NCBI RefSeq assembly: GCF_001721045.1
Contig: NZ_MDER01000036.1
Location: forward strand, 22,654-86,653
DNA: 64,000 nucleotides
Source of the DNA: Paenibacillus nuruki
GTDB taxonomy: Bacteria; Bacillota; Bacilli; Paenibacillales; Paenibacillaceae
Reading direction: 5' to 3'
The translations under genes were made by a program, and so were the position numbers. The notes beneath the pieces were generated by a model that made no database searches, was not told the DNA's origin, and worked only from the letters and a program-made list of their open reading frames with translations. Positions 1 to 9,246 of the stretch are shown here, piece by piece. Each line of letters begins with the position of its first letter. Positions within the stretch are counted from its first letter, which is position 1.

Positions 1-1010
1 TCAATAATTTCTTGAACAAAAGACTCACTTTTGAAGTATGCTGAACTTCACTTGGCCGAAAAAACCTTAATTCTTTACGAGTCACACCTTAAGAACCGAA
101 TCCTTCCCCACTTTGGTCACATGCGGTTAGACCAAATCAAGACCCTTCATATTCTAGAGTTTTTGGAAGCCTTATCTCACAAGGGTATTCGGATGGGCTT
201 CCGCAAAGGAAAACTATCTTCCGGTACTGTAGAAGTAAGCCATAGAGTATTAAAAAATGTGTTTACACGCGCAGTAGAGTGGAAGCTACTCAAGGACAAC
301 CCAGTAGCCGCTGTAAAAAAACTCGAGTCAAACATAAAGAAATTCAACCCTATGATGATCAAGAAATTAAACAGCTTCTGATTGCTCTGCAGAAGGCTCC
401 AATTCATTGGAGGGTTATGATTATTACCCTAGCCCTCATAACGGGATTGCGTAGAGGCGAGTTACTTGGGCTAGAGTGGCATTATATCGACTGGGAAACC
501 GGTGTTATTTCAGTAGAGCAAAGTGTCTCCCTATCTCCCGGCGGTGATGCACATGTTAAAGAGCCCAAGACTAAGGGGTCTAGGCGTAAAGTAGCCATAC
601 CTTCAGCGATGCTCAGAGAACTACAAGTGTACCGTGCACACAAAGCGGATGAGTTCGAGAAAATTGGTGATCGCTGGCAAGGTAACGGACGATATGTTGT
701 TTTCTGCCATCCGGATGGCAAAGCTTTTCACCAAGAAAGACCTTACCTTTGGTTTCGCGAGTTCTTGAAGAAAAATGGTCTTCGCTACATTCGATTTCAC
801 GATCTCCGACATACCTCAGCTACGCTACTGATCAATCAAGGCATATATGCTAAGGTTATTTCTGAAAGGTTAGGACACGGCAATATAGGAACCACTATGA
901 ACGTGTACGGCCATGTTTTACGGACGGCAGATCAATCGGCTGCAGATAAATTCGAATCAGTTCTGGAACTTAAGTCAGATGCAATTCAACATATTACTGA
1001 CGAGATTTAA
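1..1010 (+). pseudogene. Frameshifted tyrosine recombinase (phage/ICE integrase), 5' incomplete
   Basis: Site-specific tyrosine recombinase that would integrate or excise a mobile element. The SAM-like core-binding domain is read from about nt 31 to 330 in one frame. The catalytic domain continues in another frame to the stop at 1010. The catalytic set is visible: Arg in TGLRRGE (about nt 450), HDLRHT (from nt 797), and the nucleophile Tyr in NVYGH (nt 906-908). The switch falls at an A-rich stretch, nt 322-340, and one extra base would restore a continuous protein. There is a stop at nt 13-15 in the upstream frame, and the usual N-terminal arm-binding domain is absent or lies outside the window. 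It could be a true pseudogene or a one-base sequence error. Confidence 0.8.
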
Positions 1011-1162
1011 CCTCCTTAATAGCTAAGAGGCAAACGACTATGATTAAATGTAAGACGAAATGGAGATATTTCTAAGGCAATATGCTTCTTCTATAAAGAT
1101 AGGTTTAAACTCAAATTCAATTCTGGCACTCTAAAAAAAGACAGACCTATAATATAACAAAC

Positions 1163-1204
1163 AAGCGAAGCATACTATGGATCTAGCATAGTATGCTTCG
1201 CTTT
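1163..1204. terminator. Bidirectional intrinsic terminator
   Basis: Perfect 17-bp inverted repeat with arms 1163-1179 and 1187-1203 and a 7-nt spacer. It lies between the convergent integrase remnant and the minus-strand parA-partner gene. Confidence 0.75.
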
Positions 1205-1215
1205 AACTATTGTAT

Positions 1216-1650
1216 TTATTTGGAATGATTAGACTTCTCTGAACCAGTATTCCAAAAGGCTTCTCCTCGTGAAGACCTTCGCTGGGTAGCCTCAATAATA
1301 TGATTAATGAGCCTGTTTGGATCTTTCCACTTCATGGCTAGTCTTGCCGAATCCATACCATTCTCCGAAATTATATCTTTCAATTCTTCAGTATCCAAAT
1401 CTTCAAGCCCTTCCTTTAAAGACTCCACACCTTGCTCAAGCAAAAAAAATGGATTAACTTTAGCCGGCTTTCTTCGTTTACCTTTTCTTGCACTGCTATT
1501 AGAAGTTTCATTATTGGAGGAGACAGCTGCAACTGAACTTGCTTCGAATATTGAACCTATCTTCTTTGCAAACTCTTCATTATTAGTGATCTCATCTGCT
1601 ATACAAGCACTGGCTTTTTTCCAAAGCGCAAGAACATCCTTTCTGTTCAT
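1216..1650 (-). CDS. Small basic protein encoded behind parA; putative partition partner
   Basis: 144 aa, family not recognised. The N-terminal third looks helical. The middle has a Ser-rich then strongly basic segment (RKGKRRKPAK, about residues 55-64). The C-terminal part is charged and helical with an ELKDIISENGMD segment. It starts only 3 nt after the parA stop, so the two genes are almost certainly cotranscribed. ParA ATPases usually have a small DNA-binding partner encoded directly downstream, and this gene sits in that position. That role is inferred from context, as no ParB motif is visible. The gene ends at the shared terminator at 1163-1204. Confidence 0.6.
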   Translation of the reverse strand: MNRKDVLALWKKASACIADEITNNEEFAKKIGSIFEASSVAAVSSNNETSNSSARKGKRRKPAKVNPFFLLEQGVESLKEGLEDLDTEELKDIISENGMDSARLAMKWKDPNRLINHIIEATQRRSSRGEAFWNTGSEKSNHSK

Positions 1651-1653
1651 ATG

Positions 1654-2709
1654 CTACACTTCCTTAGTAATTTGTATGAATTCTCCTGCAAACTCTGCTA
1701 AAGAGTCATATTGACCTTGGTAGCCCCATTTCTGTCTAAGTGTTTTATACTCCTCGTATTCTGCTGCTTCTGCCACTCGAGCACTCTCTGAAAAGATGGT
1801 GTTAAATACTAAAGGATAACGTAACTTTGACTCTCCCATCAACTTACCCGCATCTTTACGCATTTTATTTAAAGTCCTTGTATGAATACTAGCTTGACCT
1901 CGTACTTTTGTAGCGACTATTCCAATTGGAAGAATATTATCTTCAATTTCATCTGAAAACTCCGCTATTCGAGTGACAATTTGTGGAATACCGTATGTTG
2001 ACAGAACATCTGGTATTGTCGGAATAATATATCCGTCAGAGATACGAAGACCATTCAGAGTAATGTATCCAAGATTAGGTGGGCAGTCAATCAATACATA
2101 ATCATAATCGTTAGTTATTTCTTTAATACCACGACGCAGAATATTAACCGGATTGCGTGTTTGATATTTGCCAGCAGGCATTGTTATCAAGCGATCTTGC
2201 AAGTTAATTAAATTCAAACTAGAAGGTAGCAAATCTACTGACTTTACTTCGCTGATGTTACCTACAGATTTTTGGAGAGTTTTTGAGAGATCAAAATTGT
2301 TACAATCATCTATCGCATCTTCAAACAATGTAGAAATAGTGTGCCCAGCTTGATTAAGAGAAAACCATTTTTCTTCTCCTATAAGCATTGTAGTGGCATT
2401 TGTTTGCGGATCTAAGTCAATGACTAGCACACGTTTATTAAAGGCTCCAGAGAGCGTTTGAGCTAACCCGACTGTTGTAGTGGTTTTAGCTACACCACCT
2501 TTAAGATTAATTGAAGAAACAATTATTGCTGCCATCTTATTTTTCCTCCCATACCATTTTTCTATTTGTTCAGCTTGAAAAACTGGACCAGACTTCAATA
2601 TTGCAACAGGCTTAGGGAAATTATCTGATCGTTTTCTCCAATTTGTAACAGCGGCTGAACTTACGTCAAACATTTTTGCGATTTCTGCTATGCCGACCAA
2701 ATCAATCAT
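1654..2709 (-). CDS. ParA/Soj-type ATPase with N-terminal helix-turn-helix
   Basis: 351 aa. Residues 1-55 look like an AlpA/MerR-type HTH (VGIAEIAKMFDVSSAAVTN). Residues 60-345 are a ParA-type P-loop ATPase: deviant Walker A KGGVAKTT (70-77), A' motif DLDPQTN (98-104), and Walker B LIDCPP (206-211). ParA proteins drive segregation of plasmids and of some integrative elements. A DNA-binding N-terminus is typical of ParA proteins that repress their own promoter. The near-palindrome at 2753-2771, just upstream of the start, is a plausible target. With the integrase next door this suggests maintenance of an integrative or circular element. Confidence 0.85.
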   Translation of the reverse strand: MIDLVGIAEIAKMFDVSSAAVTNWRKRSDNFPKPVAILKSGPVFQAEQIEKWYGRKNKMAAIIVSSINLKGGVAKTTTTVGLAQTLSGAFNKRVLVIDLDPQTNATTMLIGEEKWFSLNQAGHTISTLFEDAIDDCNNFDLSKTLQKSVGNISEVKSVDLLPSSLNLINLQDRLITMPAGKYQTRNPVNILRRGIKEITNDYDYVLIDCPPNLGYITLNGLRISDGYIIPTIPDVLSTYGIPQIVTRIAEFSDEIEDNILPIGIVATKVRGQASIHTRTLNKMRKDAGKLMGESKLRYPLVFNTIFSESARVAEAAEYEEYKTLRQKWGYQGQYDSLAEFAGEFIQITKEV

Positions 2710-2993
2710 AAAATTTTCTCCTTGTTTATTCTATAAACGAGCTTAACCGATTTTGTGTACAGTGTAAACAAATAACAAAAAATCTTATTCGTGTTCTTTA
2801 ATATTCAAGTAAGACGAAAAGAATCAGCAGGAATATTATAGTTAATGTATTAATTCATTTATTTATATCACCTAAGTTATGTAGTAAGGAACATCGATTA
2901 GAATAGAAGTATGTACTGATATAATCCTCATCGAGAGATCTCTTTTAAATAATTCATTAATCGAACGAAACCCCTCATTCAAAAAAATGAGAC
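2710..2993. other. Intergenic region upstream of the parA operon
   Basis: AT-rich region with no convincing ORF. It holds the inverted repeat at 2753-2771 and presumably the parA promoter. It probably also contains the boundary between the mobile element and the core genome, since rlmD follows, but I could not identify an att repeat because the other end is outside the window. Confidence 0.4.
2753..2771. promoter_or_regulatory. Near-perfect 9-1-9 inverted repeat upstream of parA; candidate autoregulatory operator
   Basis: Arms TTGTGTACA and TGTAAACAA around a central G, with one mismatch, 44-62 bp upstream of the HTH-ParA start. The size suits an HTH dimer site. The assignment to ParA is inferred from position. 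Confidence 0.4.
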
Positions 2994-3029
2994 AAAATGA
3001 GGACGCGAGCAAGCTCGCGTCCCCATTTT
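2981..3029 (-). terminator. Intrinsic terminator of rlmD
   Basis: GC-rich hairpin with arms GGACGCGAGC and GCTCGCGTCC (3001-3022), extended by A/T pairs. On the minus strand it is followed by a T-run at 2981-2987, just downstream of the rlmD stop. Confidence 0.8.
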
Positions 3030-3050
3030 GTCCCCAACTCACCTATTCGC

Positions 3051-4529
3051 TTACTCCAACCCTTGCCATACCAACAATGCCACATCCTCCACATGCACCG
3101 TATGCGGAAACATATCCACTGGCTGAACTTCCACCGTCACATACCCACCATCTTCCAACACACGCAAGTCTCTCGCCAGTGTCGCTGGATTACAGGACAC
3201 ATACACCACACGCTCCGGTTGCATCGCTAGAATCGTCTCCAACAATCTCGGATCGCATCCTTTTCTCGGTGGATCGACAACGATCACGTCCGGTGTAATC
3301 CCATTCTCTTTCCAACGTGGAATGACATCTTCCGATGCACCCACTTCAAATTCTACATTCGTCATGCCATTCAATACCGCATTAGAACGTGCATCTTCGA
3401 TCGCTTCTTTCACAATCTCCACGCCATACACTTGCTTCGCATGTTGCGCCAAAAAGAGTGAAATCGTGCCTATGCCGCAGTACGCATCAATGACTGTTTC
3501 TTTACCAGTCAGTCCAGCATATTCCACGGTCTTACTATATAACACATCCGTCTGCACCGGATTCACCTGATAAAAAGAACGAGCCGATATGGCAAACTTC
3601 ACATCACCGATATAATCGTGGATCACTTCGCGTCCCCATAGTACTTTGGTGGTATCGCCGAAGATGACATTCGTCGTCTTGGTATTTACATTCTGGCAAA
3701 TACTGACCACTTGTGGCATTTCGAGACGGATACGGTCGATCCATTCGCTCGGGCGTGGTAGACGTTCTCCATTGGTGACGAGGACGACCATCATCTCACC
3801 GGTACGGAAGCCGACTTTGACGACCACATGACGCAGTAGACCTGTACCTGATTCTTCATTGTATGCAGATACACCTAGCTCTTTGCCTATCTGTTTTACT
3901 TTAGCGATCAGTTCATCGTTGCGTGTATCTTGAATGAGACAAGTATCCATATCAATAATACGGTGACTGCCACGCGCGTAGAAGCCCGCAACCAATTGAC
4001 CATTGATTTCACTGATTGGAACCTGTGCTTTGTTCCGATAACGCCAAGGCTCAGCCATACCTAATGTTGGGAGTACCTTAATACCTGTTGTTGCTTGTTG
4101 ATCTACTCCTACATTCAGCTTACCGATCCGTTGTAAATTATCTATCACATGCTGACGTTTCCATTCCAATTGAGCGTCATAACTCATATGTTGTACCTGA
4201 CAGCCACCACATTGATTGTAGATCGGGCAAGGGGCTTCTACGCGATCTGGACTGGATTCTAGGATAGCAGTCATTTTGGCATAACCGTATTGTTTTTTCG
4301 TTTTGAGTACTTTGGCTTGAATCTTCTCACCGGGTAAAGCGCCTTGAACAAACAGTGTATATCCTTCTGCTCGACCTACGCCTTCTCCATCGTGATTCAT
4401 ACCTATAATTTCTAATTCCAACTCGTCATTTTTAGCAACGGGTAAGTTCGCCAGCGCAAGGGCTGTCGCTTGACTCGATTGTTGCCGATTATTGCTATAT
4501 TTTCTGCCGCCTCTGCGGTCTTTACTCAT
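3051..4529 (-). CDS. rlmD: 23S rRNA (uracil-C5)-methyltransferase, RlmD/RlmCD (RumA) family
   Basis: 492 aa SAM-dependent methyltransferase that makes 5-methyluridine in 23S rRNA. An N-terminal TRAM domain ([16 protein letters not shown]) is followed by iron-sulfur cysteines in [10 protein letters not shown] (about residues 101-110) and a Rossmann domain with [13 protein letters not shown]. The C-terminal motifs are DPPRKGC and [12 protein letters not shown], the latter carrying the catalytic Cys. I chose the ATG at 4529 (MSKDRRGG) because it has GGAG upstream and fits the family N-terminus. An in-frame ATG at 4595 would add 22 unconserved residues. The gene is monocistronic with its own terminator. 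Confidence 0.93.
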   Translation of the reverse strand: MSKDRRGGRKYSNNRQQSSQATALALANLPVAKNDELELEIIGMNHDGEGVGRAEGYTLFVQGALPGEKIQAKVLKTKKQYGYAKMTAILESSPDRVEAPCPIYNQCGGCQVQHMSYDAQLEWKRQHVIDNLQRIGKLNVGVDQQATTGIKVLPTLGMAEPWRYRNKAQVPISEINGQLVAGFYARGSHRIIDMDTCLIQDTRNDELIAKVKQIGKELGVSAYNEESGTGLLRHVVVKVGFRTGEMMVVLVTNGERLPRPSEWIDRIRLEMPQVVSICQNVNTKTTNVIFGDTTKVLWGREVIHDYIGDVKFAISARSFYQVNPVQTDVLYSKTVEYAGLTGKETVIDAYCGIGTISLFLAQHAKQVYGVEIVKEAIEDARSNAVLNGMTNVEFEVGASEDVIPRWKENGITPDVIVVDPPRKGCDPRLLETILAMQPERVVYVSCNPATLARDLRVLEDGGYVTVEVQPVDMFPHTVHVEDVALLVWQGLE

Positions 4530-4878
4530 CTCATTTGGCTCCATTTCTTTATACACATGACTGCATTTCATTAATTGCTCAAGTTTATCTAACATCTCAC
4601 TTCACAAACACATTGTCCACTATGAATGGACATTCCGAAGAACAATTCCTCTAAAGATTGTATAGAAAAATACCTATACTTACAATAACTATCGTTATCT
4701 TTTCCATATATTATTACACATATCAAAAAGACATTGTTCTAAATGTGGTATAACCATCCCTTACTGACATCAGGCATACTGCACGCTAATGAAAATATGG
4801 AATAATACAACAACTTTTAGAACAACATCTTTAGAGTAACTTTTTCAACTGTATATCTTACAACCTATCACTATTGAT
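4530..4878. other. Intergenic region between rlmD and dagK
   Basis: AT-rich, no gene seen. It contains a short inverted repeat, TGTCCA-N7-TGGACA, near 4616-4634 close to the rlmD start. It presumably also holds the rlmD promoter. Confidence 0.35.
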
Positions 4879-5772
4879 CTACTTGAGATCCGAGAACACT
4901 TGCAATTTCTGTGGCAAAATCTCAAAAATCCCCGGTAATGATCCACCGAGTTCACCGTCTAAATTAATTTGTACATTATTGCTAGGCGCTTCAATCTCTA
5001 AGCGATCGGTCTGGAAATAAATAATCTTCGGATCGTTGAGATGTTCACCGCGAGCTGCAATAGAAATCAGGCGGATAAATTCAGCGATATTACACTTTTT
5101 GACACCGATAAAATCTAACAGCCCATCGTCTATTCGTGCGCCAGGCGCTAGCTTTTCAAAACCACCTACTGAATTGGTATTCGCAACAAGGAAAATCATA
5201 AACTCCTCATGCAGTGGTTCTTGACCATTCGCTGTAATCTTAAGCTCGGTAGGCGTTAAGTTGACGACTTTCTCGATGCCTTTCATATAATACGCCATCT
5301 GTCCGATCATCGTTTTGAGTCGACTGGGTACTTCGTATGTCAGCTCAGTGAGTGATCCTCCACCTGCTATATTGATAAAATACCGATCATTAAAGCGACC
5401 CACATCAATCGGTCTCGCATTTTGACGAATCACCAGATCACAATAGTCTTCCCAATTCTTGGGCACGCCTAATGCACGCGACAGATCGTTGGTTGTTCCC
5501 AGTGGAAATACGCCCAATGGTGGTGGGTTATCATATTCTGCCATGCCATTAATCACTTCGTAAATCGTGCCATCGCCACCAGCAGCAATAATCAGATCAT
5601 ATCCATCTTCGATCGCTTTGGAAGCAGACAGGGTTGCATCGCCTTCACCTGTTGTCGCATGACAACTCGCTTCGATTCCACCTTTGTCTAACCGATCCAA
5701 AATATCCGGCAATCGGCGCTTCATTTCCTCCCGACCTGAAGAAGGATTATATATCAGTCTCGCTTTTTTCAT
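4879..5772 (-). CDS. dagK: Diacylglycerol kinase, DagK family
   Basis: 297 aa cytoplasmic lipid kinase that phosphorylates diacylglycerol to phosphatidic acid, recycling lipid released by cell-wall polymer synthesis. The catalytic-domain motifs are visible: NPSSGR near the N-terminus, GGDGT at about residues 65-69 (nucleotide binding), and PLGTTNDLSRALG. The length matches B. subtilis DagK (about 300 aa). I chose the ATG at 5772 (MKKARLIYN) because it has AGGTGG upstream and starts at the family N-terminus. The open frame extends to 5847 but would overlap the chelatase gene. It is the last gene of a yerC-cbiX-dagK run. Confidence 0.9.
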   Translation of the reverse strand: MKKARLIYNPSSGREEMKRRLPDILDRLDKGGIEASCHATTGEGDATLSASKAIEDGYDLIIAAGGDGTIYEVINGMAEYDNPPPLGVFPLGTTNDLSRALGVPKNWEDYCDLVIRQNARPIDVGRFNDRYFINIAGGGSLTELTYEVPSRLKTMIGQMAYYMKGIEKVVNLTPTELKITANGQEPLHEEFMIFLVANTNSVGGFEKLAPGARIDDGLLDFIGVKKCNIAEFIRLISIAARGEHLNDPKIIYFQTDRLEIEAPSNNVQINLDGELGGSLPGIFEILPQKLQVFSDLK

Positions 5773-5795
5773 TCCATCATGCCACCTAATATGAA

Positions 5796-6563
5796 TTATG
5801 TTGTCATCAGTTGGTTCAACAGTGACTGAATCTGACGCTCCATCCAATGAGATAACAGTGGATGTGGCAATAATGCTGTACCTGCATATTCATAGCTTAA
5901 CCCTTCTACACGCCCGGGAATCACTTGATTCAGGAATATCCCTTTACTTAGAAACAGAGGAGCAATCAGCACTTTGTACCCGCGTGCTGTCCATTCTTCT
6001 GTTTTGGCACGCAGACTATCTGGATTGAGCAGTGCATAATCGGTATGTGCCACTTCACTCACCTGTCCTACTCGCTGAGCTAGAGAAGAAATCCCTTTCT
6101 CCCAGCGTTGTCTGAATCCGTCATGAATACTGCCGTGACCCACAACCAACACCACTTCATTCTCAGGGGCAACCGATAAATCTTTCACTTGATCCCAGAC
6201 CATACGAGCGATATCTTCATCATCATCGGCTGGATAACCAAAGTGAACTTTCGCTTGAATCGTAAAAGGTTCCAGATCGGTCTCGCGATCAGGCGTTTCT
6301 TTGACACCCAAAGCATAAGCGATCTCGTCCATATGTGTACTACCAGAGGACACAAATAGCGGAACGACTAATAGATCTGTAACTCCTTGCGCTTCCAGTT
6401 CATTGATTCCATCCTGAATAAATCTTCCCGGAACATTGTCCAGGAAGACTGCATTGACAGGTAGATCGCTTGGCAGATGGATATGAGATACTGCTTCATC
6501 GATCTGCTCCATCCAAGATGGTTCCGGCGAGCCATGACTAATTATTAATACACCGGGCTTCAT
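5796..6563 (-). CDS. CbiX/SirB-type sirohydrochlorin chelatase-like protein
   Basis: 255 aa with two tandem CbiX-like halves, each carrying a metal-site His: ISHGSPEP near the N-terminus and VVGHGSIHDGF near residue 143. Family members insert cobalt or iron into sirohydrochlorin. No tetrapyrrole genes are nearby, so the substrate is not assured. It has an excellent GGAGG ribosome site 3-8 nt after the yerC stop, so it is cotranscribed with yerC and dagK. Confidence 0.8.
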   Translation of the reverse strand: MKPGVLIISHGSPEPSWMEQIDEAVSHIHLPSDLPVNAVFLDNVPGRFIQDGINELEAQGVTDLLVVPLFVSSGSTHMDEIAYALGVKETPDRETDLEPFTIQAKVHFGYPADDDEDIARMVWDQVKDLSVAPENEVVLVVGHGSIHDGFRQRWEKGISSLAQRVGQVSEVAHTDYALLNPDSLRAKTEEWTARGYKVLIAPLFLSKGIFLNQVIPGRVEGLSYEYAGTALLPHPLLSHWMERQIQSLLNQLMTT

Positions 6564-6568
6564 AGAGA

Positions 6569-6859
6569 TTACCTCCCTAGACGTTCCAATGTCATTTTAT
6601 AACCATCATTACCATAATTCAGGCAACGTTTCACACGGGAAATGGTAGCTGTACTTGCACCCGTTTCTGCTTCAATCTGGTTATAGGTTGAACCTTTGCC
6701 TAACATACGAGCCACTTCAAGACGCTGTGATAAAGACTGAATCTCATTCACAGTGCATAGATCGTCAAAAAAGACGTAACATTCTTCTAAATTTTTTAGT
6801 GTCAAAATCGCTTCGAATAATTGATCAACACTTTTATCATCAAGTTTTTTAAGTTGCAC
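6569..6859 (-). CDS. yerC: YerC/YecD family TrpR-like DNA-binding protein
   Basis: 96 aa small regulator of the TrpR fold. The conserved core includes LEECYVFFDDLCT, EIQSLSQRLEVARML and the recognition segment TGASTATISRVKRCL. The start is taken as GTG at 6859, which matches the family N-terminus and length (about 100 aa) and has GGGG upstream. The open frame reaches an ATG at 6928, but that has no ribosome site and would add 23 unconserved residues. It is the first gene of the yerC-cbiX-dagK run. Its DNA target is unknown. Confidence 0.85.
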   Translation of the reverse strand: MQLKKLDDKSVDQLFEAILTLKNLEECYVFFDDLCTVNEIQSLSQRLEVARMLGKGSTYNQIEAETGASTATISRVKRCLNYGNDGYKMTLERLGR

Positions 6860-6977
6860 GATGTGATCATCCCCTACTACGGTTACTGTACCTACATTGT
6901 ATATATTACTGGGTATTTTTTCAAGCATTAACGATGTACAGCATTACAGAGTACCAGATTTTGTTTGAGCAGAACAA

Positions 6978-7943
6978 TTATTTAAACCATCCACGTCTTG
7001 TAAAAGCAGTCATCATCCCTGCTCCCAAAGCAAACATCAGCAATAGCACGCCAAAATAGCCATACTTCCATTTCAGTTCTGGCATATTTTCAAAGTTCAT
7101 GCCGTAGATACCTGCGATCAGCGTCAGCGGCATAAAAATAGTCGTGATCACCGTCAATGTTTTCATAATCGTATTCATTCGATTGGAATTAAGCGAAATA
7201 TAACTATCCCGCAGATCTGAAGTCATTTCACGATTCGACTCAATCATATCCGACAACTTCAGTAAATGATCATAGATATCGCCAAAGTATGAATGATGCT
7301 GATCGACCTTCTGAATATGTTGTGAGTTAATAACCCGGTACATCAAGTCACGCATTGGAATAATTGTTCTCCGTAGTTTCAGTAGACGAGAACGCAGTAC
7401 AAATACTTGCGCTAACAGATCATCCACCGGTTCATCTGGTCCTGTATTTTCAAGTTCATTCAATTCATCTTCAATCTCGTACACACAAGGGAAATATTCA
7501 TCTACAATTTTGTCAGTAATGATATAAGCGGCGGCTATTGGCCCATTTGCCCAAGTGGGACGTGTTCCCTGTTGACCATAGCTAATAATACGTTGCCATG
7601 CCGTCTCAATCTCTCGCAGTTCCCCATGATGAAAGGAAACCAAAAATTTATCGCTGACAAATAAATCGACTTCTTCGACCAATAACGTCTCTGGGTGCAT
7701 GGCATGAAGAACTAGAAACTGCACCTCACCATAATAATCGATCTTCGGGCGTTGAAGCACATGTAGACAATCTTCTACCGCTAATGGATGAAAATGAAAA
7801 AAGGTACTTAACTTCTTGGATTCTTCAGCGGTTGGCTGATTGAAATCGACCCAATACCATAAGTAGTTACCCGACTCTATCTCTTCTAATTGAATATCCT
7901 GAATAATCTCATGTTCTTGCGTCACGCCAAGAATGCGAATCAT
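6978..7943 (-). CDS. corA: CorA-family magnesium/cobalt transporter
   Basis: 321 aa. A large cytoplasmic N-terminal domain is followed by two C-terminal transmembrane helices. The signature YGMN lies between them (about residue 277), followed by an acidic loop (FENMPE) and a short positive tail (RRGWFK). CorA forms pentameric Mg2+ channels, and length and topology are typical. It is transcribed alone, between pit and yerC on the same strand. No M-box riboswitch was seen upstream. Confidence 0.93.
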   Translation of the reverse strand: MIRILGVTQEHEIIQDIQLEEIESGNYLWYWVDFNQPTAEESKKLSTFFHFHPLAVEDCLHVLQRPKIDYYGEVQFLVLHAMHPETLLVEEVDLFVSDKFLVSFHHGELREIETAWQRIISYGQQGTRPTWANGPIAAAYIITDKIVDEYFPCVYEIEDELNELENTGPDEPVDDLLAQVFVLRSRLLKLRRTIIPMRDLMYRVINSQHIQKVDQHHSYFGDIYDHLLKLSDMIESNREMTSDLRDSYISLNSNRMNTIMKTLTVITTIFMPLTLIAGIYGMNFENMPELKWKYGYFGVLLLMFALGAGMMTAFTRRGWFK

Positions 7944-8032
7944 GAAGCGAGTTCACTTCCTTTATATCAAATATAGACGGATTAGCGTCTGTCGTTATTT
8001 TCATAAGCATCTCTGTTCCACTTAGAATCGCA

Positions 8033-8063
8033 CAAAAAACCGCCGTTCGCAAGAAACGGCGGT
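8033..8063 (-). terminator. Intrinsic terminator of pit
   Basis: Stem CCGCCGTT/AACGGCGG (8040-8047 and 8055-8062) followed on the minus strand by six Ts. It lies 28 bp after the pit stop. Confidence 0.85.
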
Positions 8064-8090
8064 AGTGATCTATAATGATCCGATTTTATT

Positions 8091-9101
8091 TTAGAACAAA
8101 TCGAATAGTACTTTGAAAATAAGTCCAGATAAGATCGCTGCAATCGGAATCGTAACGATCCATGCAATCACGATCCGTCCAGCAAGTCCCCATTTCACTT
8201 CACGGAAGCGCTTGGCAGAACCTACACCTAGAATAGCTGATGTAATCGCATGCGTTGTACTTACAGGCAAGTGAGTCAGTGTTGCTGTAAAAATAACCGA
8301 TGCTGCTGAGATATCAGCTGCAAAACCGTTAATAGGCTCGATTTTGAAAATTTTGGTTCCCATTGTTTTGATGATTTTCCAACCACCCACAGATGTTCCC
8401 AGTGCCATCGCTGTTGCTGCTGAGATTTTAACCCAAAGCGGTACATCTAGATTATCCTGAACACCAGCTGCGACTAGAGCAAATGTAATAATACCCATCG
8501 CTTTTTGCGCATCATTCGTACCATGTGTAAATGATTGAATCGCTGCTGTCAAAATTTGCATTGTGCGGAACCCTTTATTGACGCTATGCGGGCTACGTTT
8601 AGCAAAAATCCATTTCAGAATCGTCATGACGATATAACCGATTGCAAAAGCAATCAACGGTGACAAGATTAATCCTTCAACAATTTTGATAAACCCACTC
8701 CAGTTCACAGAACTTGAACCTGCTCCAACAAATACAGCTCCTGCTAGGGCACCGATCAAAGCATGTGAAGAAGAAGAAGGAATACCGAACCACCATGTTG
8801 CTAAGTTCCAGATAATTGCAGCTATTAGTGTTGCAATAACGATTTCTATACCGTTATCCAAAGTCGCCGGATCAGCAACACTACCGCCGATCGTTTTGGC
8901 TACGCCTGTGAACGTGATCGCTCCCAGAAAGTTCATTACTGCCGCCATCAGAATCGCTGTACGTGGCGGTAACGCTCGAGTAGAAACCGATGTAGCAATA
9001 GCATTTGCTGTATCATGGAATCCATTGATAAAATCGAACGCCAAAGCCAAAAACACGACGATAGCCAGTATCCATATTGAGGTTTCTACCATATCATTCA
9101 T
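8091..9101 (-). CDS. pit: PiT-family inorganic phosphate transporter
   Basis: 336 aa polytopic membrane protein, an H+ (or Na+)/metal-phosphate symporter. Both internally duplicated PiT signatures are present: GFHDTANAIAT near the N-terminus and THGTNDAQKAMG in the second half. The length matches the usual 330-340 aa. Ribosome sites are weak. I use the ATG at 9101 (MNDMVET), which fits the family start, although an in-frame TTG at 9128 is possible. It lies directly behind the DUF47 gene on the same strand, the standard pit arrangement. Confidence 0.93.
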   Translation of the reverse strand: MNDMVETSIWILAIVVFLALAFDFINGFHDTANAIATSVSTRALPPRTAILMAAVMNFLGAITFTGVAKTIGGSVADPATLDNGIEIVIATLIAAIIWNLATWWFGIPSSSSHALIGALAGAVFVGAGSSSVNWSGFIKIVEGLILSPLIAFAIGYIVMTILKWIFAKRSPHSVNKGFRTMQILTAAIQSFTHGTNDAQKAMGIITFALVAAGVQDNLDVPLWVKISAATAMALGTSVGGWKIIKTMGTKIFKIEPINGFAADISAASVIFTATLTHLPVSTTHAITSAILGVGSAKRFREVKWGLAGRIVIAWIVTIPIAAILSGLIFKVLFDLF

Positions 9102-9246
9102 CGCCCAGATGGATCTCTTGCACTCCAATCAAGAGAATCTGCGCAACCCTACCTCCTTAGTTATCTGTTACAGATTATTGCATCTCTGCATATTACATCC
9201 ATCTATACTCAGCAAAATGGATCATATGCTTATCTTGTAAGCAATC

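Noticed and set aside
2987..3298. His/Pro-rich open frame antisense to the rlmD end
   Set aside because: It runs through the rlmD terminator and catalytic region on the other strand, and its composition reflects the antisense of real codons.
8686..9240. 184-aa open frame antisense to pit
   Set aside because: It is a codon-bias shadow of the well-supported pit gene, without a ribosome site.
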